Positions 56,989 to 64,000 of a stretch of 64,000 bases of DNA are shown here, in pieces. Positions within the stretch are counted from its first letter, which is position 1, and each line of letters starts with the position of its first letter. The notes below the pieces were generated by a model. It searched no databases. It saw only the letters and a list, made by a program, of their open reading frames with translations, and had not been told where the DNA came from. The stretch comes from Haloplasma contractile SSD-17B (GTDB lineage Bacteria; Bacillota_I; Bacilli_A; Haloplasmatales; Haloplasmataceae), in assembly GCF_000215935.2 (NCBI RefSeq), contig NZ_AFNU02000002.1, forward strand, positions 372,001 through 436,000. Direction: 5' to 3'. A program made the position numbers and the translations under genes.

Positions 56989-57480
56989 TTAGTTTTTCAT
57001 TTTTTCAAATTCAATAATTTTTTTATTAGAAGTAAAAAACGATAGATGAATACTTGAATCTACTCCAAGAATAAGAGCAAATACACCATTAATTTCAGTT
57101 TCATTTTTTTTAGCCAGAATCTTATGTGATTTTATGTCTTCTGAAGATAGGAAAGCTGAACAAGGGTGCGTATGCCATTCACCTAAATATGTTATTTCTT
57201 CATCCTCTACTTTTCCATTATAAAAATTAAAATGCTCAATACTTCTAACAAATTTTGAATATTCCCTAATATCCGTTTCAATTGGGTACGTTACTTTTTC
57301 AAAATAAAATGATTTTTTGCTTTTTGTAATATAACCATAAATCATACCACCTGCTTCAAGAAATAAATTATCTTCGCATAAAAACTTAGAAATATCTTTT
57401 AGTATACGTTTTTTAATATATACAGTGTTATCAGATGTTGATTTAAATTTTAAATACTCATTCAAAGTCCACCACCTCAA
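56989..57480 (-). CDS. cap3: CBASS Cap3, JAB/JAMM-type peptidase
   Basis: 163 residues. JAMM metalloprotease residues are all present: Glu42 (LEAGG), His103 and His105 (GEWHTHP), Ser112 and Asp115 (SSED). Cap3 removes the Cap2-linked cyclase from its targets and so tunes the response. It overlaps cap2 by 23 nt and precedes the effector gene. A bacterial JAB protein next to an E1-E2 protein and a CD-NTase is diagnostic of type II CBASS. Confidence 0.92.
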   Translation of the reverse strand: MRWWTLNEYLKFKSTSDNTVYIKKRILKDISKFLCEDNLFLEAGGMIYGYITKSKKSFYFEKVTYPIETDIREYSKFVRSIEHFNFYNGKVEDEEITYLGEWHTHPCSAFLSSEDIKSHKILAKKNETEINGVFALILGVDSSIHLSFFTSNKKIIEFEKMKN

Positions 57481-59011
57481 CCGAATTAGATTTACTAAAG
57501 GTATAATATTTGCTTTTCAATCGTAAGGAATATTCTATACTATTTGATAAATCTCCTATATAAACTTTTACATTAGATCTAATATCTTGATTAATAAACT
57601 CCAATATGTCACTTGATGCTCCATACAAGAATTTTTTCACTTTCACTACTGAATATTGAACAAATCTACTAGAGCATCCAAATTCCCTTAAATATAAATC
57701 ATTATCCTTTTTTAATACTGAGAAGTTGTAATTTAAATTATCATCGAATATATCCTTATCAAAAGGATTTACACCTGAAGCATAAATTATATGACCGGCT
57801 ATCAAATAAGGTTCAACAAATACGATCATAAATTTTAATCTAGGATATTTTTCTTTTAAATACTGACATAGTGCATATTCAACATTTCTTTCTCCTGCAG
57901 TAATTATTAAAGTATCTGTATTATCCAATATTCTCGATATATCATCGATTTGTAAAATTGATTTAGAATAAGCGTTTATTTTTACATATGGGTATTTTTT
58001 TATTAATTCGTCTTTTATTGCGTTTGCTTTAAATTTACCAGTCGAATTATAATTACATATATGACGTTGTATATTTTGAAAACTTAATTTATCATGATCA
58101 ATAATATTAAAATTATAATACCCAGCTTCACATAACATATTAATTAAATTAGAGCCGACAGACCCACAACCTACTATGGTAATTCTTTTTTCCGAATCAC
58201 TCATTAATCCACTACTGCCCCTATAAAATACATTTTCAATCGACGTGTTATAAAAACAATATTTAACATAATTTTCTAATTTATAATCAATATGTTCAAT
58301 ACTAATAGTTTTTTGATTGCTGCTGATTTTTGTCTCCCCAACTTGATAGCCTATAAAGATATATTCACTTTCATGTTTCATTCCAAACACAAGGTATTTT
58401 ATTCCTTTACAGATATTCATTAAATTTGATGAGTATTTTCTAGATATAAATTCATTTATGCTATTTATATCTTTTACTAAAAGTTCTCTATAGTCAAAGT
58501 CTTTATTGACTTCTCCTAAATATAAGTATTTTCCTTCAGTTGAACCTACTTTTTCAATAACAATTTCATTTATAATAGCAAGATTATTATAATTTTTTTC
58601 ATAATTTTCAAGTAAAATACCCTTTTGATTTGCTCCAGACCAAAAGTCATATATTTCATCCAAAGTACTTTTAAGACTTTGTTCTTCTCCAACTATATAT
58701 TTTATTAATTTACGGAGAACTTCAACATAAACTTCTAGACCCATCCGCGGATTAATTGTAACTGTATTATCATAAAGACAAATCCTATTTCCATAGTTAA
58801 ATAATCCTGACTTATTTATAACTCTGGTATCAAAATAATAAATATCAGGAATTTTGTAAACTGATACAGGTTCTTTAAAATACACTCTATGGCTCTCTTT
58901 ATTTATACCTAATTCCACTATAACTTTTTTTTCATCTATATGCGAATCAAAACCCTCATTCTTTAGATATTCAGCTAATTTTTCCAAATCATAATTATTA
59001 AGCTGTTTCAT
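57458..59011 (-). CDS. cap2: CBASS Cap2, E2-E1 fusion ligase
   Basis: 517 residues. The N-terminal part is E2-like, with NRICLYDN giving a candidate catalytic Cys78. From about 275 it is an E1/ThiF adenylation domain: VGCGSVGSNL, then DHDKLSFQNIQRH for ATP/Mg contact, and a second catalytic Cys446 in LREFGCSSRF. Cap2 activates the C terminus of the cyclase and joins it to cellular targets, which primes nucleotide synthesis. It is slightly shorter than usual Cap2 (~600). Its start overlaps the cyclase gene by 14 nt. Confidence 0.9.
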   Translation of the reverse strand: MKQLNNYDLEKLAEYLKNEGFDSHIDEKKVIVELGINKESHRVYFKEPVSVYKIPDIYYFDTRVINKSGLFNYGNRICLYDNTVTINPRMGLEVYVEVLRKLIKYIVGEEQSLKSTLDEIYDFWSGANQKGILLENYEKNYNNLAIINEIVIEKVGSTEGKYLYLGEVNKDFDYRELLVKDINSINEFISRKYSSNLMNICKGIKYLVFGMKHESEYIFIGYQVGETKISSNQKTISIEHIDYKLENYVKYCFYNTSIENVFYRGSSGLMSDSEKRITIVGCGSVGSNLINMLCEAGYYNFNIIDHDKLSFQNIQRHICNYNSTGKFKANAIKDELIKKYPYVKINAYSKSILQIDDISRILDNTDTLIITAGERNVEYALCQYLKEKYPRLKFMIVFVEPYLIAGHIIYASGVNPFDKDIFDDNLNYNFSVLKKDNDLYLREFGCSSRFVQYSVVKVKKFLYGASSDILEFINQDIRSNVKVYIGDLSNSIEYSLRLKSKYYTFSKSNSVEVVDFE

Positions 59012-59930
59012 TTTTATTTTTTACAATAGCTCTTTTAGGATTAGTTATAATTTTACTACTATCTAATTTATTTACTTTAGGGAATCTATCGCCAAATAAT
59101 GATTGAAATTTACTATTTACAATGTCAACACTTTCGGTTTCTTCAATTTTACTTAATTTTAATATCAACGATTGTAATCTAGATGAGAAAACATCTCTTT
59201 GATTAGATGTAAGTTCTTCAATTACATCATTATATGGTTTATAGGGTTTTCTACAAATAAAATTAAAATTTAAAGTATCAAATAACCTCGTAGCAACATA
59301 TTGGAAACTAGAAAATATATCACCTTGATTAACATATAATTGTGAACATAAAATTGTTATTGCTAAGCCAGAAAACTTAATACTTTGTTTATCTTTCCAA
59401 GCTTTAAATAATTTTATTATTCTACGCAATTCTTCTCCTTTTTCTTTAACTTGTTCTCTAAACCAATCAGTATTTTCACTAGGATAACTTTCCATCCATT
59501 CATCATTGCCACGTGCTAGATAATTCACATTACCAATTTTTAAATATACAGGTAAATCAATATAATAATCTTTAGATGAATAATCTACTCTAACACAAGA
59601 TTTTTTTATCTTTGTTTTTGGACCTGTGTGCTCATCCACTACTTCTTTTAATTTATTTTTTACTGTTTGAGGAGAATAAAAATCATATGGATTTGAATTA
59701 TCTATTGTTATATATACACCCATATCAAGATCATATTTTTTCCCTCTTATTGGATTAATCAGTGTGCTCATATCATAAGAACCTTGTCCTTTAAAATCTA
59801 TTTTATAATCTTTGTAAAACTTACCTATTATTAACCCTTTTATTGCATCACGGCTTTTTCTTAGGTCAACACTTTTTAAGTTACCTATAGTTATTATATC
59901 AATAAAGCTATTAATTTCTTTTGTATACAC
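58998..59930 (-). CDS. cdnA: CBASS cyclic oligonucleotide synthase (CD-NTase)
   Basis: 310 residues from the GTG at 59930, chosen for the TGGAGGGG site 6 nt upstream; the frame opens at 59990 but the extra 20 residues lack a site. It has the nucleotidyltransferase core: KGQGSYDMSTLI (Gly50-Ser51), YDLDMGVYI (Asp67, Asp69) and a third acid in YYIDLPVY (Asp125). All three metal-binding acids are kept, so it should be active. The C terminus ends ...KNETA; an exposed small C-terminal residue fits its use as Cap2 substrate. First gene of the operon. The nucleotide product cannot be told from sequence. Gene symbol is generic. Confidence 0.9.
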   Translation of the reverse strand: MYTKEINSFIDIITIGNLKSVDLRKSRDAIKGLIIGKFYKDYKIDFKGQGSYDMSTLINPIRGKKYDLDMGVYITIDNSNPYDFYSPQTVKNKLKEVVDEHTGPKTKIKKSCVRVDYSSKDYYIDLPVYLKIGNVNYLARGNDEWMESYPSENTDWFREQVKEKGEELRRIIKLFKAWKDKQSIKFSGLAITILCSQLYVNQGDIFSSFQYVATRLFDTLNFNFICRKPYKPYNDVIEELTSNQRDVFSSRLQSLILKLSKIEETESVDIVNSKFQSLFGDRFPKVNKLDSSKIITNPKRAIVKNKNETA

Positions 59931-60052
59931 ATTACCCCTCCAAATTTTTACATATATTAACATTATAATACAAACTAAGTAAAAAAACAAAAATATATTA
60001 AAGGATACTATTGCACTTTAATTAAACAACAGTTTTTAAATTATAAATCCTG

Positions 60053-60394
60053 CTATACATTTAGTACTAATGCAACGACTGTTCCTATAACAGCATATCG
60101 AACCTTCCTAGCTATACTGCCTAACAATCCTCTTACTAGTAAATAACCTAATATAATACCTACTATACCAAAAGTAATAAAGCCACCAAACATTACAGTT
60201 AACATAGACTTATCTATTAAGTCAGTGGTTTGCTCGTTCATACTACTAATTAAAATCCGGGACATTTCTAAAGTGCCATTTAATAATCTTTTCCCTAAAT
60301 TCAAGGCAGCAATAAATCCATTTTTAATAAAAGTTACTACTAATAATAATGTAACAAAAGTAACTATACCCGATTCTTTTATATCCAACCTCAT
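60053..60394 (-). CDS. Small membrane protein upstream of the CBASS operon
   Basis: 113 residues with hydrophobic segments at about 8-30, 66-88 and 95-112. It begins at an ATG directly after AGGAGGG. It lies 120 nt upstream of the CBASS cyclase in the same direction and could belong to the operon or stand alone. It resembles no family known to me. Confidence 0.5.
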   Translation of the reverse strand: MRLDIKESGIVTFVTLLLVVTFIKNGFIAALNLGKRLLNGTLEMSRILISSMNEQTTDLIDKSMLTVMFGGFITFGIVGIILGYLLVRGLLGSIARKVRYAVIGTVVALVLNV

Positions 60395-60964
60395 CCCTCC
60401 TAATCATATATCTATTATTTTAGAGTGATTTGTTACGGTATATGGTTATCATAAGAGATAATATACTGTCGTTTAATGACTAATTATAATTGATTATTAG
60501 TACATATTAATTTTTTTGATGTGAGTTTTGATGTATTTTTCGAAAAACTGGATAACTCACTAATATCAGTGAATTTGACTTGTCAAATTACTTAAAAAAA
60601 GGAAAATAATCTATGAAATACTTTATATTCCTTATCTTGCTTCATATACAACTTTGTTAGAAATAAATGTATTACTATACTTATGTAATTCTAATTTAAA
60701 GCAAAAAAACATAAGAACGATTACGTTCCTATGTTTTTTCTATAGCCCATTCTATTTTTTATATTCTCCTTAATTTTATAAAATACTTCTTTCCAAATAA
60801 CGGCTTCTGCTTTTATCATTCATTCCATCAGGAAGCGTTCCTTCTTGCAATACTTTATCACCATAATCACCTTAATGCTACCATTTTTCTCATTTATGAA
60901 CTAACGTTATTAATCTCATAAATATGGTATGCTAAAAAAATAGGTAGCACTTATATTTTTATTT
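60395..60964. other. Intergenic region with a terminator
   Basis: 570 bases between the small membrane protein and the Spo0A-like gene. Apart from the terminator at 60708 no element was recognised. Confidence 0.45.
60701..60738. terminator. Bidirectional terminator
   Basis: AACATA.GAACG / CGTTC.TATGTT stem with A7 before and T6 after; on the minus strand it ends the Spo0A-like transcript, on the + strand no gene is upstream. Confidence 0.75.
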
Positions 60965-61744
60965 CTACTTCAAGTGATTAACAATCATTGAAATAAATTC
61001 TATATTTGTTGGTTTTGCTTTTGATAAGCTAACGCTATCATTAAATATTTGAGAAATGGCATCTATATTTCCTCTATTCCACGCAACTTCAATCGCATGT
61101 CGTATCGCTCGTTCAACCCTTGACACAGTTGTTCTATATGTTTTAGCTACATTGGGATATACAATATTAGTAATAGAATTTATTAAATCATTATTTTCAT
61201 AAACTAATAGAATAGATTCTTTTAAATATAAGAAGCCTTTGATATGAGCAGGCACTCCAATTTCATGTAATATATTCATAATTGGGCTATAAAGCTCATC
61301 TCTATTGTATTTTAGATTATAAGATTTTTGACAATCAAAAGTATTCTTATTTTTTAGCTTATTTGTACAATCTGTAATCTCGTTAATAACCTTAATAATA
61401 TAACTTGGTTGTGTTGGTTTTACTATAAAGAAGTCAACATCTAAACTAACTGCCTTTAATAATGCATATTCTGAATAAAAAGTAGAAATTAATATTATGT
61501 TTTTTGGTTTTTTATATTGTGAACTATCTCTTTGTAGTTCAGTTAAAAATTGATATCCATCTAGATTTGCCATCAATGGGTCCATAACTAAGACATCAAT
61601 CTCTGTGTGTTTTATGATTTCTAGTAATCTACTACTATCGTTAATATATTTTATTACTTCTAGATTCCCCTGTGCTTTTACATGCTTCATCAGTAAATCT
61701 CCATGTTGTCTATGATCACATAATAGAACTTTAATTTTTTTCAT
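60965..61744 (-). CDS. Spo0A-like response regulator (divergent paralogue)
   Basis: 259 residues from the ATG at 61744 (AAGGTGGAG site). Residues 1-118 are a receiver domain: phosphoacceptor Asp55 in [15 protein letters not shown], Ser/Thr switch in ILISTF, Lys109 in FIVKP. The usual acidic pair near residue 10 is reduced to one Asp (LLCDHRQ). The C-terminal half is the Spo0A DNA-binding domain: [48 protein letters not shown]. Spo0A is the master switch of sporulation. The weak acidic pocket and its place inside an ssrA-linked island suggest an extra copy, not the housekeeping one. Confidence 0.8.
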   Translation of the reverse strand: MKKIKVLLCDHRQHGDLLMKHVKAQGNLEVIKYINDSSRLLEIIKHTEIDVLVMDPLMANLDGYQFLTELQRDSSQYKKPKNIILISTFYSEYALLKAVSLDVDFFIVKPTQPSYIIKVINEITDCTNKLKNKNTFDCQKSYNLKYNRDELYSPIMNILHEIGVPAHIKGFLYLKESILLVYENNDLINSITNIVYPNVAKTYRTTVSRVERAIRHAIEVAWNRGNIDAISQIFNDSVSLSKAKPTNIEFISMIVNHLK

Positions 61745-61871
61745 TGTTTTCTCCACCTTATTATCTTTTTTTTGTAAAATAGTAATTAAAGTAATTTTAT
61801 ATTAACTTTATCTATAAATAAACTTTAAATATTACTAATATTATTTACTATAAATTATTTATAAGAATAAT

Positions 61872-62560
61872 TTCACTTATAAATCTTCTTATCGGATTAT
61901 AATATCTACTTTGTAAATAGTAATATCCAGTTTCTTCATCATATCGATACCCTCGGTATCAATATCGATTTTTTTCTGCAAGATTGACACCTGATGTATC
62001 TTCAACTTCCCCATGCATCATACTCATATGATACCACTTCATTTCCACTAGAATCAAGTAAGTGAGTTATATCTCCTAATATATTAGTCACATAGAAGTA
62101 TTCTACATCGTTCATTGTAATACTTATAAGTTTTCCATCAGTATCGTAAGTATAGTAAACCGTATCTATACCATTAGTTTCTGCAATCACTTTATCGCCA
62201 TCTAAAGTGTATGTAGTTTTTGATCCTCCACCACATGTACTAACATTTTTTCTGTTATAATATACCTTGATCGGTATATTGATAAGTAAAGGATTGACAA
62301 TAGCCGTTTATATTTGTAAGTTGTCTACCGTCCCAAGTAAAATTATCTGTATTATAAGGGTGTCTTGTATCTTCTATCTTTGTTACATTACCTCTTGAGT
62401 CATAATGATAGGTTTCCGTGTAATCAGTTGTGCCGTTTGTTTTATGTTCAATGCTAGAAACTTGAACCTTCCATGCGTAATCGTATTTTAAAAGCTTTTC
62501 TTGATCACGTGTTGCTCGCAGAGTAGATAAAATCGTGTTATAGTAGGTTCTTATGAGTGT
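61872..62560 (-). pseudogene. Second orphan RHS tip, decayed
   Basis: Nearly identical to the RHS tip at 43780-44430 over long stretches (YTLDGDKVIAETNG, VTNILGDITHLLDSSGNEVV), but with a 10-nt deletion near 62008, frame breaks near 62250, and a cut after RRFIS at 61880, so the core end, linker and toxin are missing. Only a 62-codon frame (62002-62190) stays open. It starts right after repeat R6, the same arrangement as the other tip after R4/R5. Confidence 0.85.
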
Positions 62561-62591
62561 TGCAATTTAAAATTATATGAAACAAGCGTAA

Positions 62592-62758
62592 CGAAACCGC
62601 GTCCAAAATCGATACTTTTCCAATAAGTTAACTTATTTTATTAGTAATTATATAAGTAAGCACAAAATAATCCTATGATTCAAGTATCAGAATCCTAGGA
62701 TTACTTTATTTTAAATTAAATTTTAATCAATACGCCCAAACGGACGTGGATAATATGG
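62592..62758. repeat. Structured repeat R6 (no intron; unoccupied site)
   Basis: Left end CGAAACCGCGTCC, outer stem CCGCGTCC (62597-62604) with GGACGTGG (62742-62749), inner ATCCTATGATTC / GAATCCTAGGAT hairpin, right end ATAATATGG. Directly followed by TGGAGCC, giving the uninterrupted junction used to define the intron ends. Confidence 0.8.
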
Positions 62759-62840
62759 TGGAGCCTACGGAATAATTATAAATGTATTCCTATTAACATT
62801 TGTCCTAATTATAAAGTAAAACCCTAACATCTAAACTGGT

Positions 62841-62866
62841 CGCGCAACGCTGGGGCGCGCACTTTT
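62841..62866 (+). terminator. GC-rich hairpin with T-run (copy 1)
   Basis: CGCGC AACGCTGGG GCGCG, then CACTTTTTA. Terminator shape on the + strand with no upstream gene. A similar element is 140 nt further on. Confidence 0.5.
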
Positions 62867-62911
62867 TATATCTAGTAATATAAATTTAACATAACAAATA
62901 AATTAGCGTAT

Positions 62912-62948
62912 AAAAAAACAAGATATCAATACTAACTCTGACATCTTG
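62912..62948 (-). terminator. Terminator downstream of ssrA
   Basis: CAAGAT ... ATCTTG stem followed on the minus strand by seven T; 99 nt after the ssrA 3' end and in the right orientation to end its precursor. Confidence 0.7.
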
Positions 62949-62982
62949 TACTTCATTCGTTCTTTAGGTCAAATCTAACAGG

Positions 62983-63013
62983 GCGCGTATTGTTGGGACG
63001 CGCTTCCTTTTTT
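62983..63013 (+). terminator. GC-rich hairpin with T-run (copy 2)
   Basis: GCGCGT ATTGTTGGG ACGCGC, then TTCCTTTTTTT. Same plan as the one at 62841 and the same GTTGGG/CTGGG loop. Confidence 0.5.
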
Positions 63014-63046
63014 AGTGAGACCTAATTCATATTTCGAAATAATTAA

Positions 63047-63419
63047 TGGTGGAGATGGCGGGAGTCGAACCCGCGTCCGAAGATACCGATCACTCAAGTT
63101 TCTACAGGCTTAGTCTATCTATTAAAGTTTAACTAGTAAGTTGCCAACAGACAGGCGACCTAACTAGCGAGTTCGCGAAGTCTCTTCCTAATACCTCAAA
63201 CGGCAGTTTTAGGCGTATCCCACTAAGTCTGGGCTCCTAAACGGCTACATGGGCGATAGACGAATGGAGCGCTACGAATATATTACGCAGCTAGTGCTAG
63301 GTTGTTAAAACTAGCAGTTTTGTTTGTTTTTCCGGTTATTAAACCTCGACAGTTTAACGAGATGCAAGCTCGACCTGCTTCTTAAGCTCAAATAGCCCCG
63401 TCGAATCCGTAACATCCCC
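63047..63419 (-). ncRNA. ssrA: Transfer-messenger RNA
   Basis: About 373 nt. The 5' end GGGGATG pairs with CATCTCC before the encoded ACCA 3' end, forming the tRNA-like acceptor stem. The T-arm GGACGCGGGTTCGACTCCCG is present. The tag frame reads GKTNKTASFNNLALAA then TAA, with the classic LALAA degradation end. It works with SmpB to rescue stalled ribosomes. It lies 185 nt after smpB. The last 15-19 nt are duplicated at 46852-46866 and a T-arm piece recurs in the R repeats, so this 3' end looks like an integration site for mobile islands. Confidence 0.95.
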
Positions 63420-63463
63420 ATTTTGGGTTATACGAATAAGAGAGTCTTTGCTCTCAGAAACTT

Positions 63464-63492
63464 ATTGTAGCATAGTAATTCTCAATATTCAA
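63464..63492 (-). promoter_or_regulatory. Probable ssrA promoter
   Basis: On the minus strand TTGAAT (63492-63487), a 17-nt spacer, and TACAAT (63469-63464), a good sigma-A type promoter about 45 nt upstream of the mature 5' end. Confidence 0.65.
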
Positions 63493-63604
63493 GTTCTAAT
63501 TTATGTATATGTGATAGTGACGCATAGTATACATCAAACAACTATATTATTAGCGATTTTATTAGATAAAGGAGCACAAATGGATTTATGCTCCTTTAAT
63601 AGTG

Positions 63605-64000
63605 TTATTTATAACGATCTTTCATCGCGCGTTCGATTTGACGATTCGCATCTTTTCGTTTCAGTGTTTGCCTCTTATCATGTAATTTCTTACCTTTGGC
63701 TAGAGCAATTTGCACTTTGGCATATCCATTTTTCAGATATACCTTAGTTGGTACTAATGTGTACCCACCTTGTTGGATTTTACCAATTAATTTCTTGATT
63801 TCGTAATTATGAAGTAATAACTTACGCCTTCGAGTCGGATCATGATTTGATTTTGTTCCAAATTCATATTGTGAAATATGAAGATTACTTAGGTAGGCTT
63901 CGCCTTGATGGATACCTGCATAAGCATCATTCATACTTACTTTTCCTGATCGAATAGACTTGATTTCTGTCCCCTGCAGTACAAGCCCCGCTTCGTATTT
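63605..64000 (-). CDS. smpB: SsrA-binding protein SmpB, 3' part
   Basis: The frame is open to the window end; the internal ATG at 63934 is not the true start. Visible: [65 protein letters not shown] and the basic tail [20 protein letters not shown]. These are the OB-fold and C-terminal tail of SmpB, which binds tmRNA and enters the empty mRNA channel. About 20 residues are missing at the N terminus. It lies just upstream of ssrA in the same direction, a common pairing. Confidence 0.96.
   Translation of the reverse strand, partial: KYEAGLVLQGTEIKSIRSGKVSMNDAYAGIHQGEAYLSNLHISQYEFGTKSNHDPTRRRKLLLHNYEIKKLIGKIQQGGYTLVPTKVYLKNGYAKVQIALAKGKKLHDKRQTLKRKDANRQIERAMKDRYK

Larger units (their letters stand above)
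62759..63046. other. Region downstream of ssrA with three hairpins
   Basis: Contains the GC-rich hairpins at 62841-62866 and 62983-63013 and the minus-strand terminator at 62912-62948. No ORF. Confidence 0.55.

Noticed and set aside
4-64000. tRNA or rRNA genes
   Set aside because: No cloverleaf or conserved rRNA segment was found apart from the tRNA-like domain of ssrA.

Overview
The window is AT-rich DNA (roughly 30% GC by eye). It uses the standard code, has strong GGAGG-type ribosome binding sites, and carries most genes on the minus strand. A three-gene gerA-type spore germinant receptor operon with a small D-type subunit, a Spo0A-like regulator, HypA/HypB, and an ssrA gene with a tag ending in LALAA point to a low-GC spore-forming Bacillota. 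A lineage near Turicibacter/Haloplasma or a clostridial relative is possible, but nothing here fixes the genus.

Layout. 0-1.1 kb: 3' part of a glucose/sorbosone dehydrogenase-like gene (+). 1.8-6.6 kb: minus-strand operon hypB - multi-FeS/GltD-like flavoprotein - hypA - membrane protein, with no hydrogenase structural genes. 7.2-9.4 kb (+): an integrase-like HTH protein coupled to a flavoprotein. 10-12.2 kb: condensation-like acyltransferase plus zinc-ribbon membrane protein. 12.9-15.6 kb: a Tet(M)-like GTPase fused to a Rae1/YacP-type NYN ribonuclease domain. 16-22.4 kb: Fic fragment, a giant DUF4132-type protein with a small partner, and a frameshifted pentapeptide-repeat protein. 22.6-23.8 kb: scars (decayed duplicate of a locus at 33.5-35.9 kb, IS3-family remnant). 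23.8-27.8 kb: germinant receptor operon. 28-40 kb: small membrane proteins, an XRE regulator with membrane domain, a DUF4259 protein, a CASTOR/POLLUX-like RCK channel and a large Ig-like/LRR lipoprotein, with decayed toxin/immunity pieces between them. 40-47 kb: two group II introns (one intact, one broken) around an orphan RHS toxin tip with its immunity gene. 47-60 kb: a defence island with a DSR2-type SIR2 protein, a broken membrane protein gene, a CoiA-like nuclease gene and a complete type II CBASS operon. 61-62.8 kb: Spo0A-like regulator and a second, decayed RHS tip. 63-64 kb: ssrA and the 3' part of smpB.

The strongest novelty candidate is the CBASS effector (55333-56970). It joins a Cap15-like two-TM plus beta-barrel nucleotide sensor to a multi-span membrane region ending in a potassium-channel pore with a TVGYGD selectivity filter. 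With the cyclase, Cap2 (E2-E1) and Cap3 (JAB) upstream in overlapping genes, this looks like a cyclic-nucleotide-triggered K+ channel defence system.

The second theme is ssrA as an integration hot spot. The last 15 nt of the ssrA T-arm/acceptor region recur exactly at 46852-46866, where a group II intron interrupts the copy, so the 16-kb defence island is bracketed by direct repeats of the ssrA 3' end. A ~165-nt structured repeat (R1-R6) carries a 12-13 nt piece of the ssrA T-arm at one end and an internal terminator hairpin. It marks the borders of the orphan RHS/toxin modules from 28 to 63 kb. The region reads as a stack of successive insertions next to ssrA, with toxins and immunity genes decaying with distance from it.
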